From an uncultured Chlorobiaceae bacterium (lineage in GTDB: Bacteria > Bacteroidota > Chlorobiia > Chlorobiales > Chlorobiaceae): a stretch of DNA of 59,816 bases. The stretch covers positions 1 to 59,816 of the forward strand of contig CAJEXI010000021.1 in NCBI GenBank assembly GCA_903994455.1, read 5' to 3'. How positions within the stretch are numbered: position 1 is the stretch's first letter; each line of letters opens with the position of its first letter. The notes under the pieces were generated by a model. The model saw nothing but the letters and a program-made list of their open reading frames with translations, made no database searches and had not been told where the DNA came from. A program made the position numbers and the translations under genes. Of the stretch, positions 17,101 to 24,352 are shown piece by piece.

Positions 17101-18945
17101 ACTGCTGAGAGTATTGTTGAGAATGCCAATGAAGGTATTGATACCGTTCAGGCCAGCATAAGTTATTCGCTTGCCTTGCTTCCGAATGTGGAAAATATCA
17201 GGCTGGTTGGCTCGGCAACGATCAATGCAACGGGTAATGGTGGCGATAATACCCTTATCAGCAACAATGGCTCCAATATTATGGATGGAGGCCTTGGTAC
17301 AGATACCGCCTCGTTTGAACTCTCCAGGATTGCTGTCGTCGCATCACTGGCAAGCAACAGCGCAACTGGTGATGGCACCGATACCCTGATTTCGATTGAA
17401 AACCTGACGGGTTCCATTTATAACGACCGCTTGACAGGCAATGCCAATAATAATGTGCTCAATGGTCTGAATGGTATCGATGTCATGACTGGTCTGGGTG
17501 GTAATGATACCATTGATGGTGGGGTTGGTGATGATACCGTTGTTTTTCGTGGCTATTTAGCGGACTATTCCATCAGTTTTGATGGAACCGGTTACACCAT
17601 ATCGGATACCGTAGCAGGTCGTGATGGACTTGATAACATCAGCGGCGTGGAGCATTTTCAGTTTGCTGATGGAACAAGGGCGGATATTTTGCCACCCATC
17701 ATTACCTTGAGCACGCCACTCGACCATGCTACTGATGTTGCGGCAGGCAGCGATATTGTTCTGACCTTCAGCGAAGCGATCAAGAGAGGCACCGGTGTGA
17801 TTGAGATTCACAGCGGCTCAGCCACCGGCGCGGTTATCGAAAGCTACCAGGTGTTAACAAGCCCCAATATAGCCGTGAGTGGTTCGACCCTGACGATCAA
17901 CCCGACGGCAGATTTTGCACAAGGAACCCATTACTTCGTGACCATAGCTCATGGTGCCATTACAGACCTTGCCAGCAACAGCTATGCCGGGACTGCTCCT
18001 TATGATTTTACCACAGTGGAAGACGCTTCAGCGCTCCACAGTCTCACAGGAGTTGTGAGCTTCTGGAAAACCGGCGCAGCCATAGCGGGGGTTGCGAGCG
18101 CTCTCACATCGGCACCTGCGACTGTCGGCACGCAGCTTGTAGACTTTAAAAATATCCAGACAGCGGTCGATGGAACCCGTACCATTGAGATCTGGGAAAA
18201 CTCGACGAAAACAGATATCTCAAGTTTGAAACTGGACTTTTCGTTCTCGACAGGCTCCATAGCCACGTGGCAGAATGCTGTTACCTTGCCCTCGGGCTGG
18301 AGTTCCATTCCCAATACGGAAATATCAGGACAGTTTACGCTTGGTGGCATTGGCATTATCCCCTTGTCGGCGGGTCCGGTAAAGCTTGGTACGTTGACGC
18401 TCACAGCGCCGGCAAACCCGCAGCATTTTGATCTGTCGCTGGATTCGGGAGAGTTGGGTAACGATACCGTGCCGCTTTACGGCATAACGGCCGATAGTAT
18501 GACCACCGGCGCTGACGGACTCTACCAGTATCTTGATATGTCTGATAGTACGTACGCACTGAGAAGCGCTAAAGTTTCCGGAGCGGCAGAGAGTAACGCC
18601 ATCAAGGCTAATGATGCTCTTGCGGCTCTGAAGATCTCGGTTGGTATAAACCCGAATGCTGATGGTAGCGCCGTATTGCCGTATCAGTTCCTGGCAGCGG
18701 ATGTGAACAAGGATGGCCAGGTCAGGTCCGCCGATGCGCTCAATATCCTGAAGATGGCGGTCCATCTCCCCACTGCTCCTGAAGCGGAGTGGCTCTTTGT
18801 GCCCGACAGCGTGGAGAGCGAGGCGATGTCGCGAACCCATGTTGTCTGGCCGGACAATCCAATACCGGTTACACTGGAGAGTGATCATGAGTTGCTCCTG
18901 ATCGGGATTGTGAAGGGGGATGTTAATGGCAGTTGGGTGGCGTGA
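14119..18945 (+). CDS. RTX / nidogen-like / Ig-like surface protein with dockerin-like tail
   Basis: 1608 residues; no obvious ribosome-binding site before the ATG. The first 45 residues align with the start of the DUF4347-like domain of the next two genes (VIDNSVNEQDVLIS against FIDSRVNDQDLLIS) but stop before the conserved His and Cys, so this domain is truncated. Next come RTX repeats (14700-15040), a VCBS-like segment (about 15900-16200), a nidogen-like domain (about 16245-16925, with SINNNGNIIFG and FQMRLIGTGG), two more RTX groups (16940-17110 and 17215-17560), an SbsA-type Ig domain (about 17695-18020), a cohesin-like beta-sandwich (18040-18470) and a dockerin-like pair (18590-18770, loop DVNKDGQVRSADALNILKM). 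The protein ends GDVNGSWVA. Probably a secreted calcium-binding adhesin or matrix protein. Confidence 0.88.
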   Translation: MATTQLVIDNSVNEQDVLISGFASCIESPALEVSTNEVDQSVILYADTYGTLRFETPPTVAQIQFTPGQNRDSNNIITGSNFDDQIDADALAAANPYKGSQSVSVFFGSMPFYTLGGGDFSGNGTITFTAQQLLDLGNSGLKLWHGSSAVETSFTVNATDLISQADGPYTLYWIGSTAVPSSVSINVDREGINSYDDSITGNSGNDIIDGGLGNDWASYSDKTTGIAVTLNGTTNATVFVGGVAEDTIKNIENLSGGWGNDVLTGDGVDNFLRGNGGNDSINAGAGDDQIYGNSGNDTIDGGDGNDTVYFSGNVAEYTITHNVVLATYTITDSVSGRDGTDVVTSVENFLFADGSPIAQFGFGGYRFPTIKSGVLGVGDLLNPDRPGCYFDRYELVGVANDTTLAVYMGNSVFDNYLMVERNGSIIARNDDDGNGIDAFLTWSYMAGDVIRATTSTPGGSGAYNLYLSVSDSVDKVAPFFTGFKGVVGTTSEDSVVEITLGDLLVTSDAIDIDGSVDAFVIKSLSDGSLRIGANFASATPYNPGTNATIDATHYAYWIAAPNANGVLNAFSVVAKDNSGEESLDAIQAKVSVASVNDAATFSGSSFGRIIKDSGIYTAGGTLIVHDVDSATTITAQSDKSGTYGTFTIGADGVWAYTADPAKLALLGGTTPIVTDTFGVTTADGTMRNIVVTLMAHDVPGGTLLNGLGGAAGFGENYISRSDDSDVPNIDITRVFGTNGLNFLGTHYTTISINNNGNIIFGGSGLSAFTPWSMQTSTLPTIAAFLADVDTRGFTTSIIGPGAVTPTPGGNSKGSNLVWYDFDTTGYGVLTITWDDVGYFSLHTGKLNAFQMRLIGTGGGNFDVEFRYEDINWTTGDYSSGSNGVGGIVARAGYTAGNGITYYELPQSGMQEQMLALDTTEGNTGLAGLYYFSLSNGSSGTENQVIYGSDVSSILTGGPGNDTLYGMSGDDLLNGGAGADMLYGRAGNDLYFIDDTAESIVENANEGIDTVQASISYSLALLPNVENIRLVGSATINATGNGGDNTLISNNGSNIMDGGLGTDTASFELSRIAVVASLASNSATGDGTDTLISIENLTGSIYNDRLTGNANNNVLNGLNGIDVMTGLGGNDTIDGGVGDDTVVFRGYLADYSISFDGTGYTISDTVAGRDGLDNISGVEHFQFADGTRADILPPIITLSTPLDHATDVAAGSDIVLTFSEAIKRGTGVIEIHSGSATGAVIESYQVLTSPNIAVSGSTLTINPTADFAQGTHYFVTIAHGAITDLASNSYAGTAPYDFTTVEDASALHSLTGVVSFWKTGAAIAGVASALTSAPATVGTQLVDFKNIQTAVDGTRTIEIWENSTKTDISSLKLDFSFSTGSIATWQNAVTLPSGWSSIPNTEISGQFTLGGIGIIPLSAGPVKLGTLTLTAPANPQHFDLSLDSGELGNDTVPLYGITADSMTTGADGLYQYLDMSDSTYALRSAKVSGAAESNAIKANDALAALKISVGINPNADGSAVLPYQFLAADVNKDGQVRSADALNILKMAVHLPTAPEAEWLFVPDSVESEAMSRTHVVWPDNPIPVTLESDHELLLIGIVKGDVNGSWVA

Positions 18946-18988
18946 GAGAAGCTGAAATATATTCAGGTGAAGATGGCTGCTTGTTGGA

Positions 18989-19019
18989 GGCAAAAAAAAG
19001 AGTTTTGCCCCTTTTTTCT
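18989..19019 (+). terminator. Rho-independent terminator after gene 14119
   Basis: GGCAAAA and TTTTGCC form a 7 bp stem with a short A/G loop, followed by CC and six T at 19012-19017. It lies 43 bases after the stop codon. The rest of the 399-base gap is AT-rich up to about 19150, then carries the duplicated leader segment. Confidence 0.65.
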
Positions 19020-19149
19020 TGTGGTAACGGAGGTTGAAGTGGCCTGTCAGAAGGAGTTTGTAAAGGAATATTTTGACTCAATTAATTGATTCTAAAAATA
19101 GCTGTTAACGTCTTTATATTCTGGAAGGCATGATAAACCGGTCTCTTTT

Positions 19150-19344
19150 TATGACCGAATACTTTTTTTTTGTGAATTTATTTTTTAGCATGGAGAGATG
19201 AACATGCAACAACATTCTTTACTTCATGGATGTCGTGTGGCAGGTAGCGGTGACGCATTGAATGGTTCCGTTGTACTCGGTGTCAGAGTGGCGGGAGTGT
19301 TTCGCCAGAAATAAAGAATTCATAACCCTAAACATGTAACGATT
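19150..19344 (+). repeat. Conserved leader segment, copy A (upstream of gene 19345)
   Basis: About 195 bases upstream of the 19345 start are clearly similar to 24155-24352 upstream of gene 24353. Shared landmarks are GTGAATTTATTTTTTAGCATGG, ATGAACATGCAA, CTTCATGG and GTAACGATTATGGCT or its close variant. Sharing continues into both coding regions, so leader and gene were duplicated together. It may hold a promoter or an RNA leader; no known riboswitch fold is evident. Confidence 0.7.
19204..19314 (+). CDS. Possible small ORF (36 residues) in leader copy A
   Basis: ATG 19204 has GGAGA at 19192-19196, seven bases upstream, which is a better ribosome-binding site than that of the large gene after it. 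The frame reads 36 residues, beginning MQQHSLLHGCRV and ending VFRQK, and stops 30 bases before gene 19345. The N-terminal ten codons are conserved in copy B, but a one-base insertion there ends the frame early. It could be a leader peptide or just part of a conserved untranslated leader. Confidence 0.25.
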   Translation: MQQHSLLHGCRVAGSGDALNGSVVLGVRVAGVFRQK

Positions 19345-22300
19345 ATGGCTATAACCCGGGTATTCATTGACAGTCGCGTCAATGATCAGGATCTTCTAAT
19401 TTCGCAGTTTACTTCCGGTACTGAGTACTCGGTGCTTGATGCTGGTCGAAATGGTATCGAACAGATGGTCAGTGCTCTCGCTGGGCAAGGAGTGTATGAT
19501 TCTATCCAGATCATCTCTCATGGGGGAAGCGGATCACTCTCCCTTGGCAGTACGGTGCTGGATAGCTCCACTCTTCACCTTTATGCAGCGGAACTTGCGC
19601 AGATTGGGCGTGCCTTGACTGAAAATGGCGATTTGCTGCTTTACGGCTGCGACGTTGCTGCTGGTGATCAGGGACGGCAATTCATTGAGACGTTGTCGCA
19701 AATAACTGGTGCCGATGTTGCCGCCTCGGACGATGCTACTGGCGGAACAGCAGCAGGAGGCGACTGGGCGCTGGAGGTGCAGAGTGGCGCGGTGGAGCAA
19801 GCCGCATCGCTCCATGCGCCGGACTATGGCTATCTCCTGGCAAACAACATTCCGATCGTAACCGGCCCCCTTGCAGCAATATTCGCAGAAGGAGATCCGG
19901 CAGTCAGCTTTAACCTGCTGGAAAACGCCCATGATGTTGACGTTACTGACTTGCTCAGTATCGGATGGGTCAGCTATACCGTTGATGGGTTGCCATCTGC
20001 TTTACCTGCGGGAATCACGATTGAGGGTACTACCCTTGCCTTTAATCCTGCCAATCCGGCCTATAATGCAATGGCACCAGGAGAACAGACAACGGTTGTT
20101 GTCAACTACCAGGTTCTTGACAGTGCTGCTACTGCGGCAATATCTTTCGCCACGAAAGTCGACTACGTGACGGGATATAATCCATTTTCAGTCACAAGTG
20201 CGGACGTGAACGGCGACGGCCAGCCCGACCTGATTACGGCTAATTATGGCAGTGATACGGTATCGGTGCTGAAAAATAATGGCACTGGCGTTTTTGCCTA
20301 CAAAGTGGACTATGCGACGGGAATCAGTCCATCTTCGGTCACAAGTGCGGACGTAAACGGCGACAGCAAGCTTGACCTGATTGTGGCGAATTTCGACTCC
20401 GGTACGGTATCGGTGCTGAAAAACAATGGCGATGGCACTTTTGCCACAAAAGAAGACTATGCGACGGGATTGTATTCCATTTCAGTCACGAGTGCGGACG
20501 TGAACGGCGACGGCCAGCCTGACCTGATTGCTGCGAATGCCGGCATAGACAAAGTATCGGTGCTGGAAAACAATGGCGATGGCACCTTTGCCACGAAAGT
20601 CGACTACACGACGGGAGATTATCCAATTTCAGTCACGAGTGCGGACGTGAACGGCGACGGCCAGCTTGACCTGATTGTTGCTAATTATAGCAGCGCTACG
20701 CTATCGGTGCTGAAAAACAATGGCGATGGCACCTTCGCCTCGAAAGTGGACTACCAGACGGGATTATCTCCATATTCAGTCACAAGTGCGGACGTGAACG
20801 ATGACGGCCAGCTTGACCTGATTGTTGCTAATTATCGCAGTGCTACGGTATCGGTGCTGAAAAACAATGGTGATGGCACCTTTGCCGCCAAAGTGGACTA
20901 CACGACAGGCTCTTCACCAGATGCAGTGACGAGTGTGGACGTGAACGGCGATGGCCAGCTTGACCTGATTGTTGCCAATTCGGGAAGCGCTACGGTATCG
21001 GTTCTGAAAAATAATGGTGATGGCACCTTTGCCACCAAAGTGGACTACACGACAGGTTCTTCTCCAGATGCAGTAACAAGTGCGGACGTGAACGGCGATG
21101 GCCAGCTTGACCTGATTGTTGCTAACGGGGAAAGCAAAACGGTATCGGTGCTGCTGAACACGTCGGGGGGCTTCACCGGGTATCCGACTACCACGGAAAC
21201 GATAACGATTTTAGGTGCCAACGATGCGCCATTGGTAACGAATACAGCAGGTGCAGGGCTCGGCTCGGTAACGGAGACTGGTTATCTGGTAGAAGGTTCG
21301 GCTACAACAAGCGGCACTCTGACGGCCAGTGATGTCGATACCGGTGCAACCCAAACATGGAGTATTGCTGACACAACACCAGTGGACACTTACGGCAGCA
21401 TCGCGATCAATGCAAACAGCGGAGTCTGGACCTACACGCTCGGTAACACCAACGCCGCAACGCAGGCGCTCTTTTATGGTGAAACCGTCACTCAGAGCTA
21501 TACGGCCCGCGTAACGGACGAGTTCGGTGCCTTCGCTGACCAGACCATTACCGTTACCATCCAAGGAACGAACGATGCGCCGGTGGTAACGAATACAGCA
21601 GAGGCACAGCAAGGCGCGGTAACGGAGGCCGGTTATCAGGTTGAAGGTTTGGCAGCGACCAGTGGCACCCTGACTGCCAGTGATGTCGATACCGGTGCAA
21701 CCCAAACATGGAGCATTGCCGACCCAATACCGGTGAGCACTTATGGCAGCATTGCTATCGATGCAAATACTGGCGTCTGGACCTACGCGCTCGACAACAC
21801 TAAAGCCGAAACACAGGCGCTTCGTGAGGGCGAAACCGTCACCCAGAGCTATGATGCCCTTGTAACGGACGAGTTTGGAACCTCCGCTGGCCAGACCATT
21901 ACCGTTACCATCCATGGCACGAACGATGCGCCGGTGGTAACAAATACTGTAGAGGCACAGCAAGGTTCGGTAACGGAGGCTGGTTATCTGGTTGAAGGCT
22001 CGCCTACAACAAGCGGCACTCTGACGGCCAGTGATGTCAATACCGGTGCAGCCCAAACATGGAGCATTGCCGACACAGCACCAGTGGATACTTACGGCAG
22101 CATCGATATCAATGCAAACAGCGGAGTCTGGACCTACATGCTCGACAATACCAAAGCCGCAACGCAGGCGCTTTATTATGGTGAAACCGTCACCCAGAGC
22201 TATACGGCCCGTGTCACGGACGATTCCGGTGCCTTCACTGACCAAACCATTACCGTTACCATCCATGGTGCCAACGACAGCATCCCGACGGTATCTGCCC

Positions 22301-23925
22301 CTCTTGCAACAATTCTTGCAGAAGGAGATCTCTCCGTCAGCCTTGACCTGTTGGCAAATGCTCATGACGATGATCTTATCGATACGCTCTCTGTTGGAAC
22401 TGTCAGCTATACCGTTAATGGGGCACCGTCTGCCTTGCCTGCGGGAATGACGATGGACGGTTCTATTCTCACCATTGATCCCGCTAATACAGCATACGAA
22501 GCAATGGCGCAAGGCGAACAGACAACAATTGTTGCCACTTACCAGGTTCTTGATGGTGCTGCTGTTGCAGAAATATCCAACAATTCGACAGACTTCAGTG
22601 CCTACCCGACCACCACGGAAACGATAACCATCCACGGTGCCAACGATGCGCCTGTAGTGGACGCTGCAGATGTCACTGGTGCCGTGACCGATCTGATAAC
22701 ACCGATTGGCTATTTGACCGACAGCGGCACGATAAACTTTGCGGATGTTGACCTTGCCGACAGTCACAGCATCAGCAGTGTTTCACCATCGGCAGGAGCC
22801 CTTGGAACGCTGACACCAACGATTACGGCTGATACGACCGGTACAGGGAATGGCGGCGTAGTGACCTGGAACTACAGTGTTGAGGCCGCGGCGGTTGAAT
22901 ACCTTGCCGAGGGTGAGCACAAGGTCGAGACGTTCACGTTTAGTCTTCTTGATGGCCATGGCGGCAGCGTTGAGCAAACGGTTAATGTTACCATTACGGG
23001 CTCGACCGATGTGCAGATAGTTGATTTGACCGGAGCGGTAACTTTCTGGAAAACTGGTGCGCCCATTGCGGGAGTTACGAGCACTCTCGACACCGTGCCT
23101 GCGGACCCGGGCGCTCAGGGTGTGGAATTCAGAAACATACAGATTGCTGCCGATGGTACTCGAACCATCGAAATATGGGAAACCTCAGCAAATGACCTCA
23201 ATAGTCTTCAACTGGAATTTGCTTTGCCGACAGGCTCAATTGCAACGTGGCAGGATGAGGCGAGTTTGCCTTCTGGATGGAGTTCACTGGTTAATACTGG
23301 AATTTCAGGAGAGTTCATGCTTGGTGGTGTGGGATTATCGCCGTTGTCAGCGGGTATAGTAAAGCTGGGCACGCTGACGCTCACGGCACCGGCTAATCCT
23401 CAACACTTTGAGCTTGCGTTGAGCAAAGGCGACTTGGGCGACAATGCCATTGCTCCTTTTGGTATTGCTTCAGACCGCATGATAACCGCTCTTGACGGGC
23501 TTTACCAGCATTTTGATATGTCTGATGACAGCTATGCCCTTACCAGCGCCAAGGTGTCGGGCACTGCCGAGGCCAACGCGATCAAGGCCAATGATGCTTT
23601 TGCCGTGCTGAAGATTGCCGCAGGGCTGAACCCCAATGCTGATGGTAGCGAGATATCTTCATACCAGTACCTGGCAGCGGATGTGAACAAGGACGGTCAG
23701 GTGAGAGCCAGCGATGCCCTCAATATCCTGAAGATGGCGATCAAGCTCGACTCGGCACCTGAAAAAGAGTGGCTGTTTGTGCCTGAGAGCGTGGCCAGCG
23801 AGGAAATGTCGCGAACCCATGTCGTCTGGCCGGATAATCCGATGCCAGTGTCGCTGCATGTGGATCAGGATGTGCACTTGATCGGGATTGTGATGGGCGA
23901 TGTGAATGGCAGTTGGGTGGCGTGA
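19345..23925 (+). CDS. DUF4347-like / FG-GAP / VCBS repeat protein with cohesin-like and dockerin-like tail
   Basis: 1526 residues. Residues 1-162 form a DUF4347-like domain with IISHGGSG and LLLYGCDVAAG; the His (codon 19519) and Cys (codon 19648) sit where a caspase-like fold would place its dyad, but catalysis is unproven. After a cadherin-like linker come seven FG-GAP/VCBS-type repeats of 49 residues, each with a DVNGDGQLDL-type calcium loop, then three VCBS-type beta-sandwich repeats of 117 residues and more cadherin-like segments. The C-terminus has a cohesin-like domain (about 23120-23460), a dockerin-like pair ending in DVNKDGQVRASDALNILKM, and GDVNGSWVA. No signal peptide is visible. 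Its neighbour 24353 is a shortened paralogue. Likely a secreted surface protein. Confidence 0.9.
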   Translation: MAITRVFIDSRVNDQDLLISQFTSGTEYSVLDAGRNGIEQMVSALAGQGVYDSIQIISHGGSGSLSLGSTVLDSSTLHLYAAELAQIGRALTENGDLLLYGCDVAAGDQGRQFIETLSQITGADVAASDDATGGTAAGGDWALEVQSGAVEQAASLHAPDYGYLLANNIPIVTGPLAAIFAEGDPAVSFNLLENAHDVDVTDLLSIGWVSYTVDGLPSALPAGITIEGTTLAFNPANPAYNAMAPGEQTTVVVNYQVLDSAATAAISFATKVDYVTGYNPFSVTSADVNGDGQPDLITANYGSDTVSVLKNNGTGVFAYKVDYATGISPSSVTSADVNGDSKLDLIVANFDSGTVSVLKNNGDGTFATKEDYATGLYSISVTSADVNGDGQPDLIAANAGIDKVSVLENNGDGTFATKVDYTTGDYPISVTSADVNGDGQLDLIVANYSSATLSVLKNNGDGTFASKVDYQTGLSPYSVTSADVNDDGQLDLIVANYRSATVSVLKNNGDGTFAAKVDYTTGSSPDAVTSVDVNGDGQLDLIVANSGSATVSVLKNNGDGTFATKVDYTTGSSPDAVTSADVNGDGQLDLIVANGESKTVSVLLNTSGGFTGYPTTTETITILGANDAPLVTNTAGAGLGSVTETGYLVEGSATTSGTLTASDVDTGATQTWSIADTTPVDTYGSIAINANSGVWTYTLGNTNAATQALFYGETVTQSYTARVTDEFGAFADQTITVTIQGTNDAPVVTNTAEAQQGAVTEAGYQVEGLAATSGTLTASDVDTGATQTWSIADPIPVSTYGSIAIDANTGVWTYALDNTKAETQALREGETVTQSYDALVTDEFGTSAGQTITVTIHGTNDAPVVTNTVEAQQGSVTEAGYLVEGSPTTSGTLTASDVNTGAAQTWSIADTAPVDTYGSIDINANSGVWTYMLDNTKAATQALYYGETVTQSYTARVTDDSGAFTDQTITVTIHGANDSIPTVSAPLATILAEGDLSVSLDLLANAHDDDLIDTLSVGTVSYTVNGAPSALPAGMTMDGSILTIDPANTAYEAMAQGEQTTIVATYQVLDGAAVAEISNNSTDFSAYPTTTETITIHGANDAPVVDAADVTGAVTDLITPIGYLTDSGTINFADVDLADSHSISSVSPSAGALGTLTPTITADTTGTGNGGVVTWNYSVEAAAVEYLAEGEHKVETFTFSLLDGHGGSVEQTVNVTITGSTDVQIVDLTGAVTFWKTGAPIAGVTSTLDTVPADPGAQGVEFRNIQIAADGTRTIEIWETSANDLNSLQLEFALPTGSIATWQDEASLPSGWSSLVNTGISGEFMLGGVGLSPLSAGIVKLGTLTLTAPANPQHFELALSKGDLGDNAIAPFGIASDRMITALDGLYQHFDMSDDSYALTSAKVSGTAEANAIKANDAFAVLKIAAGLNPNADGSEISSYQYLAADVNKDGQVRASDALNILKMAIKLDSAPEKEWLFVPESVASEEMSRTHVVWPDNPMPVSLHVDQDVHLIGIVMGDVNGSWVA
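20158..21186 (+). repeat. Seven tandem 147 bp FG-GAP/VCBS-type repeats in gene 19345
   Basis: The VDY (once EDY) codon triplet recurs at 20158, 20305, 20452, 20599, 20746, 20893 and 21040, an exact 147-base period. Each unit carries TSADVNGDGxxDL and VSVLKNNGDGTF. These loops fit calcium-binding blades of an integrin-alpha-like beta-propeller; seven units would make one complete seven-bladed propeller. Confidence 0.9.
21214..22266 (+). repeat. Three tandem 351 bp VCBS-type repeats in gene 19345
   Basis: Units start at the GxNDAP codons at 21214, 21565 and 21916 and end at 22267, an exact 351-base (117-residue) period. Each holds SGTLTASDV, YGSIxIxANxGVWTY and ETVTQSY motifs of VCBS domains. 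Units one and three are most alike at DNA level. The block is absent from the paralogous gene 24353. Confidence 0.9.
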
Positions 23926-24087
23926 GTGAATACCCGATGGAAGGGGTTCATGATTGAGCTGTAGGCTTACCGGTGTGTTTTTCTCCAAACAGAGCAAAAA
24001 TATGCCGGTAAAAGGGCGGTATATCCGTTAAAAGATGGGGTTAGCCATGAGGCTTCAACCATTTGAATTAGAGCGTCGATCAGATCG

Positions 24088-24154
24088 ATAGCCCGTTAAA
24101 GCTTTGGGAGGGCACGAAGACCACCCTTTTCTTGATGGGCTATTGCTTTTTTTT
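24088..24154 (+). terminator. Possible terminator after gene 19345
   Basis: ATAGCCC (24088-24094) pairs perfectly with GGGCTAT (24137-24143), closing a 42-base loop with weak internal pairing. TGC and eight T (24147-24154) follow. The long loop makes this less certain than the hairpin at 18989. The other parts of the 427-base gap hold a TACCGG/CCGGTA inverted repeat near 23970-24015 and the leader copy B. Confidence 0.4.
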
Positions 24155-24352
24155 AATCGAATACTATTTTTTGTGAATTTATTTTTTAGCATGGCGAGAT
24201 GAACATGCAAGAACATTCTATACTTCATGGAAGTCGTGTGGTATGTAAGCTGTGACGCATTGGACTTGTTGTTGCCGTTTTCCTCAGTATCAGAGTGGCG
24301 AGAGTATATTGCCAGGAATAAAGAATATATAACCCTATGACATATAACGATT
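24155..24352 (+). repeat. Conserved leader segment, copy B (upstream of gene 24353)
   Basis: Second copy of the segment at 19150-19344, with scattered substitutions and small indels. The short reading frame of copy A is interrupted here. Confidence 0.7.
24205..24255 (+). pseudogene. Frameshifted counterpart of the small ORF at 19204
   Basis: ATG 24205 reads MQEHSILHGSRVVCKL and then TGA at 24253-24255. Against copy A, one extra A near 24247 shifts the frame. The ribosome-binding sequence is also weaker (GGCGAG instead of GGAGAG). If the small ORF is not a gene, this entry is simply leader sequence. Confidence 0.22.

Noticed and set aside
19086..19120. TTGATT and TATATT as a promoter before gene 19345
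   Set aside because: The spacer is 23 bases, too long for a standard promoter.
20158..21186. 147 bp repeats as a CRISPR array
   Set aside because: There are no short identical repeats with unique spacers; the period is a coding repeat of 49 residues.
21211..22767. 518-codon open frame on the minus strand
   Set aside because: It lies opposite the VCBS repeats of gene 19345; repeats with an exact period keep an antisense frame open, and the product has no recognisable domain.
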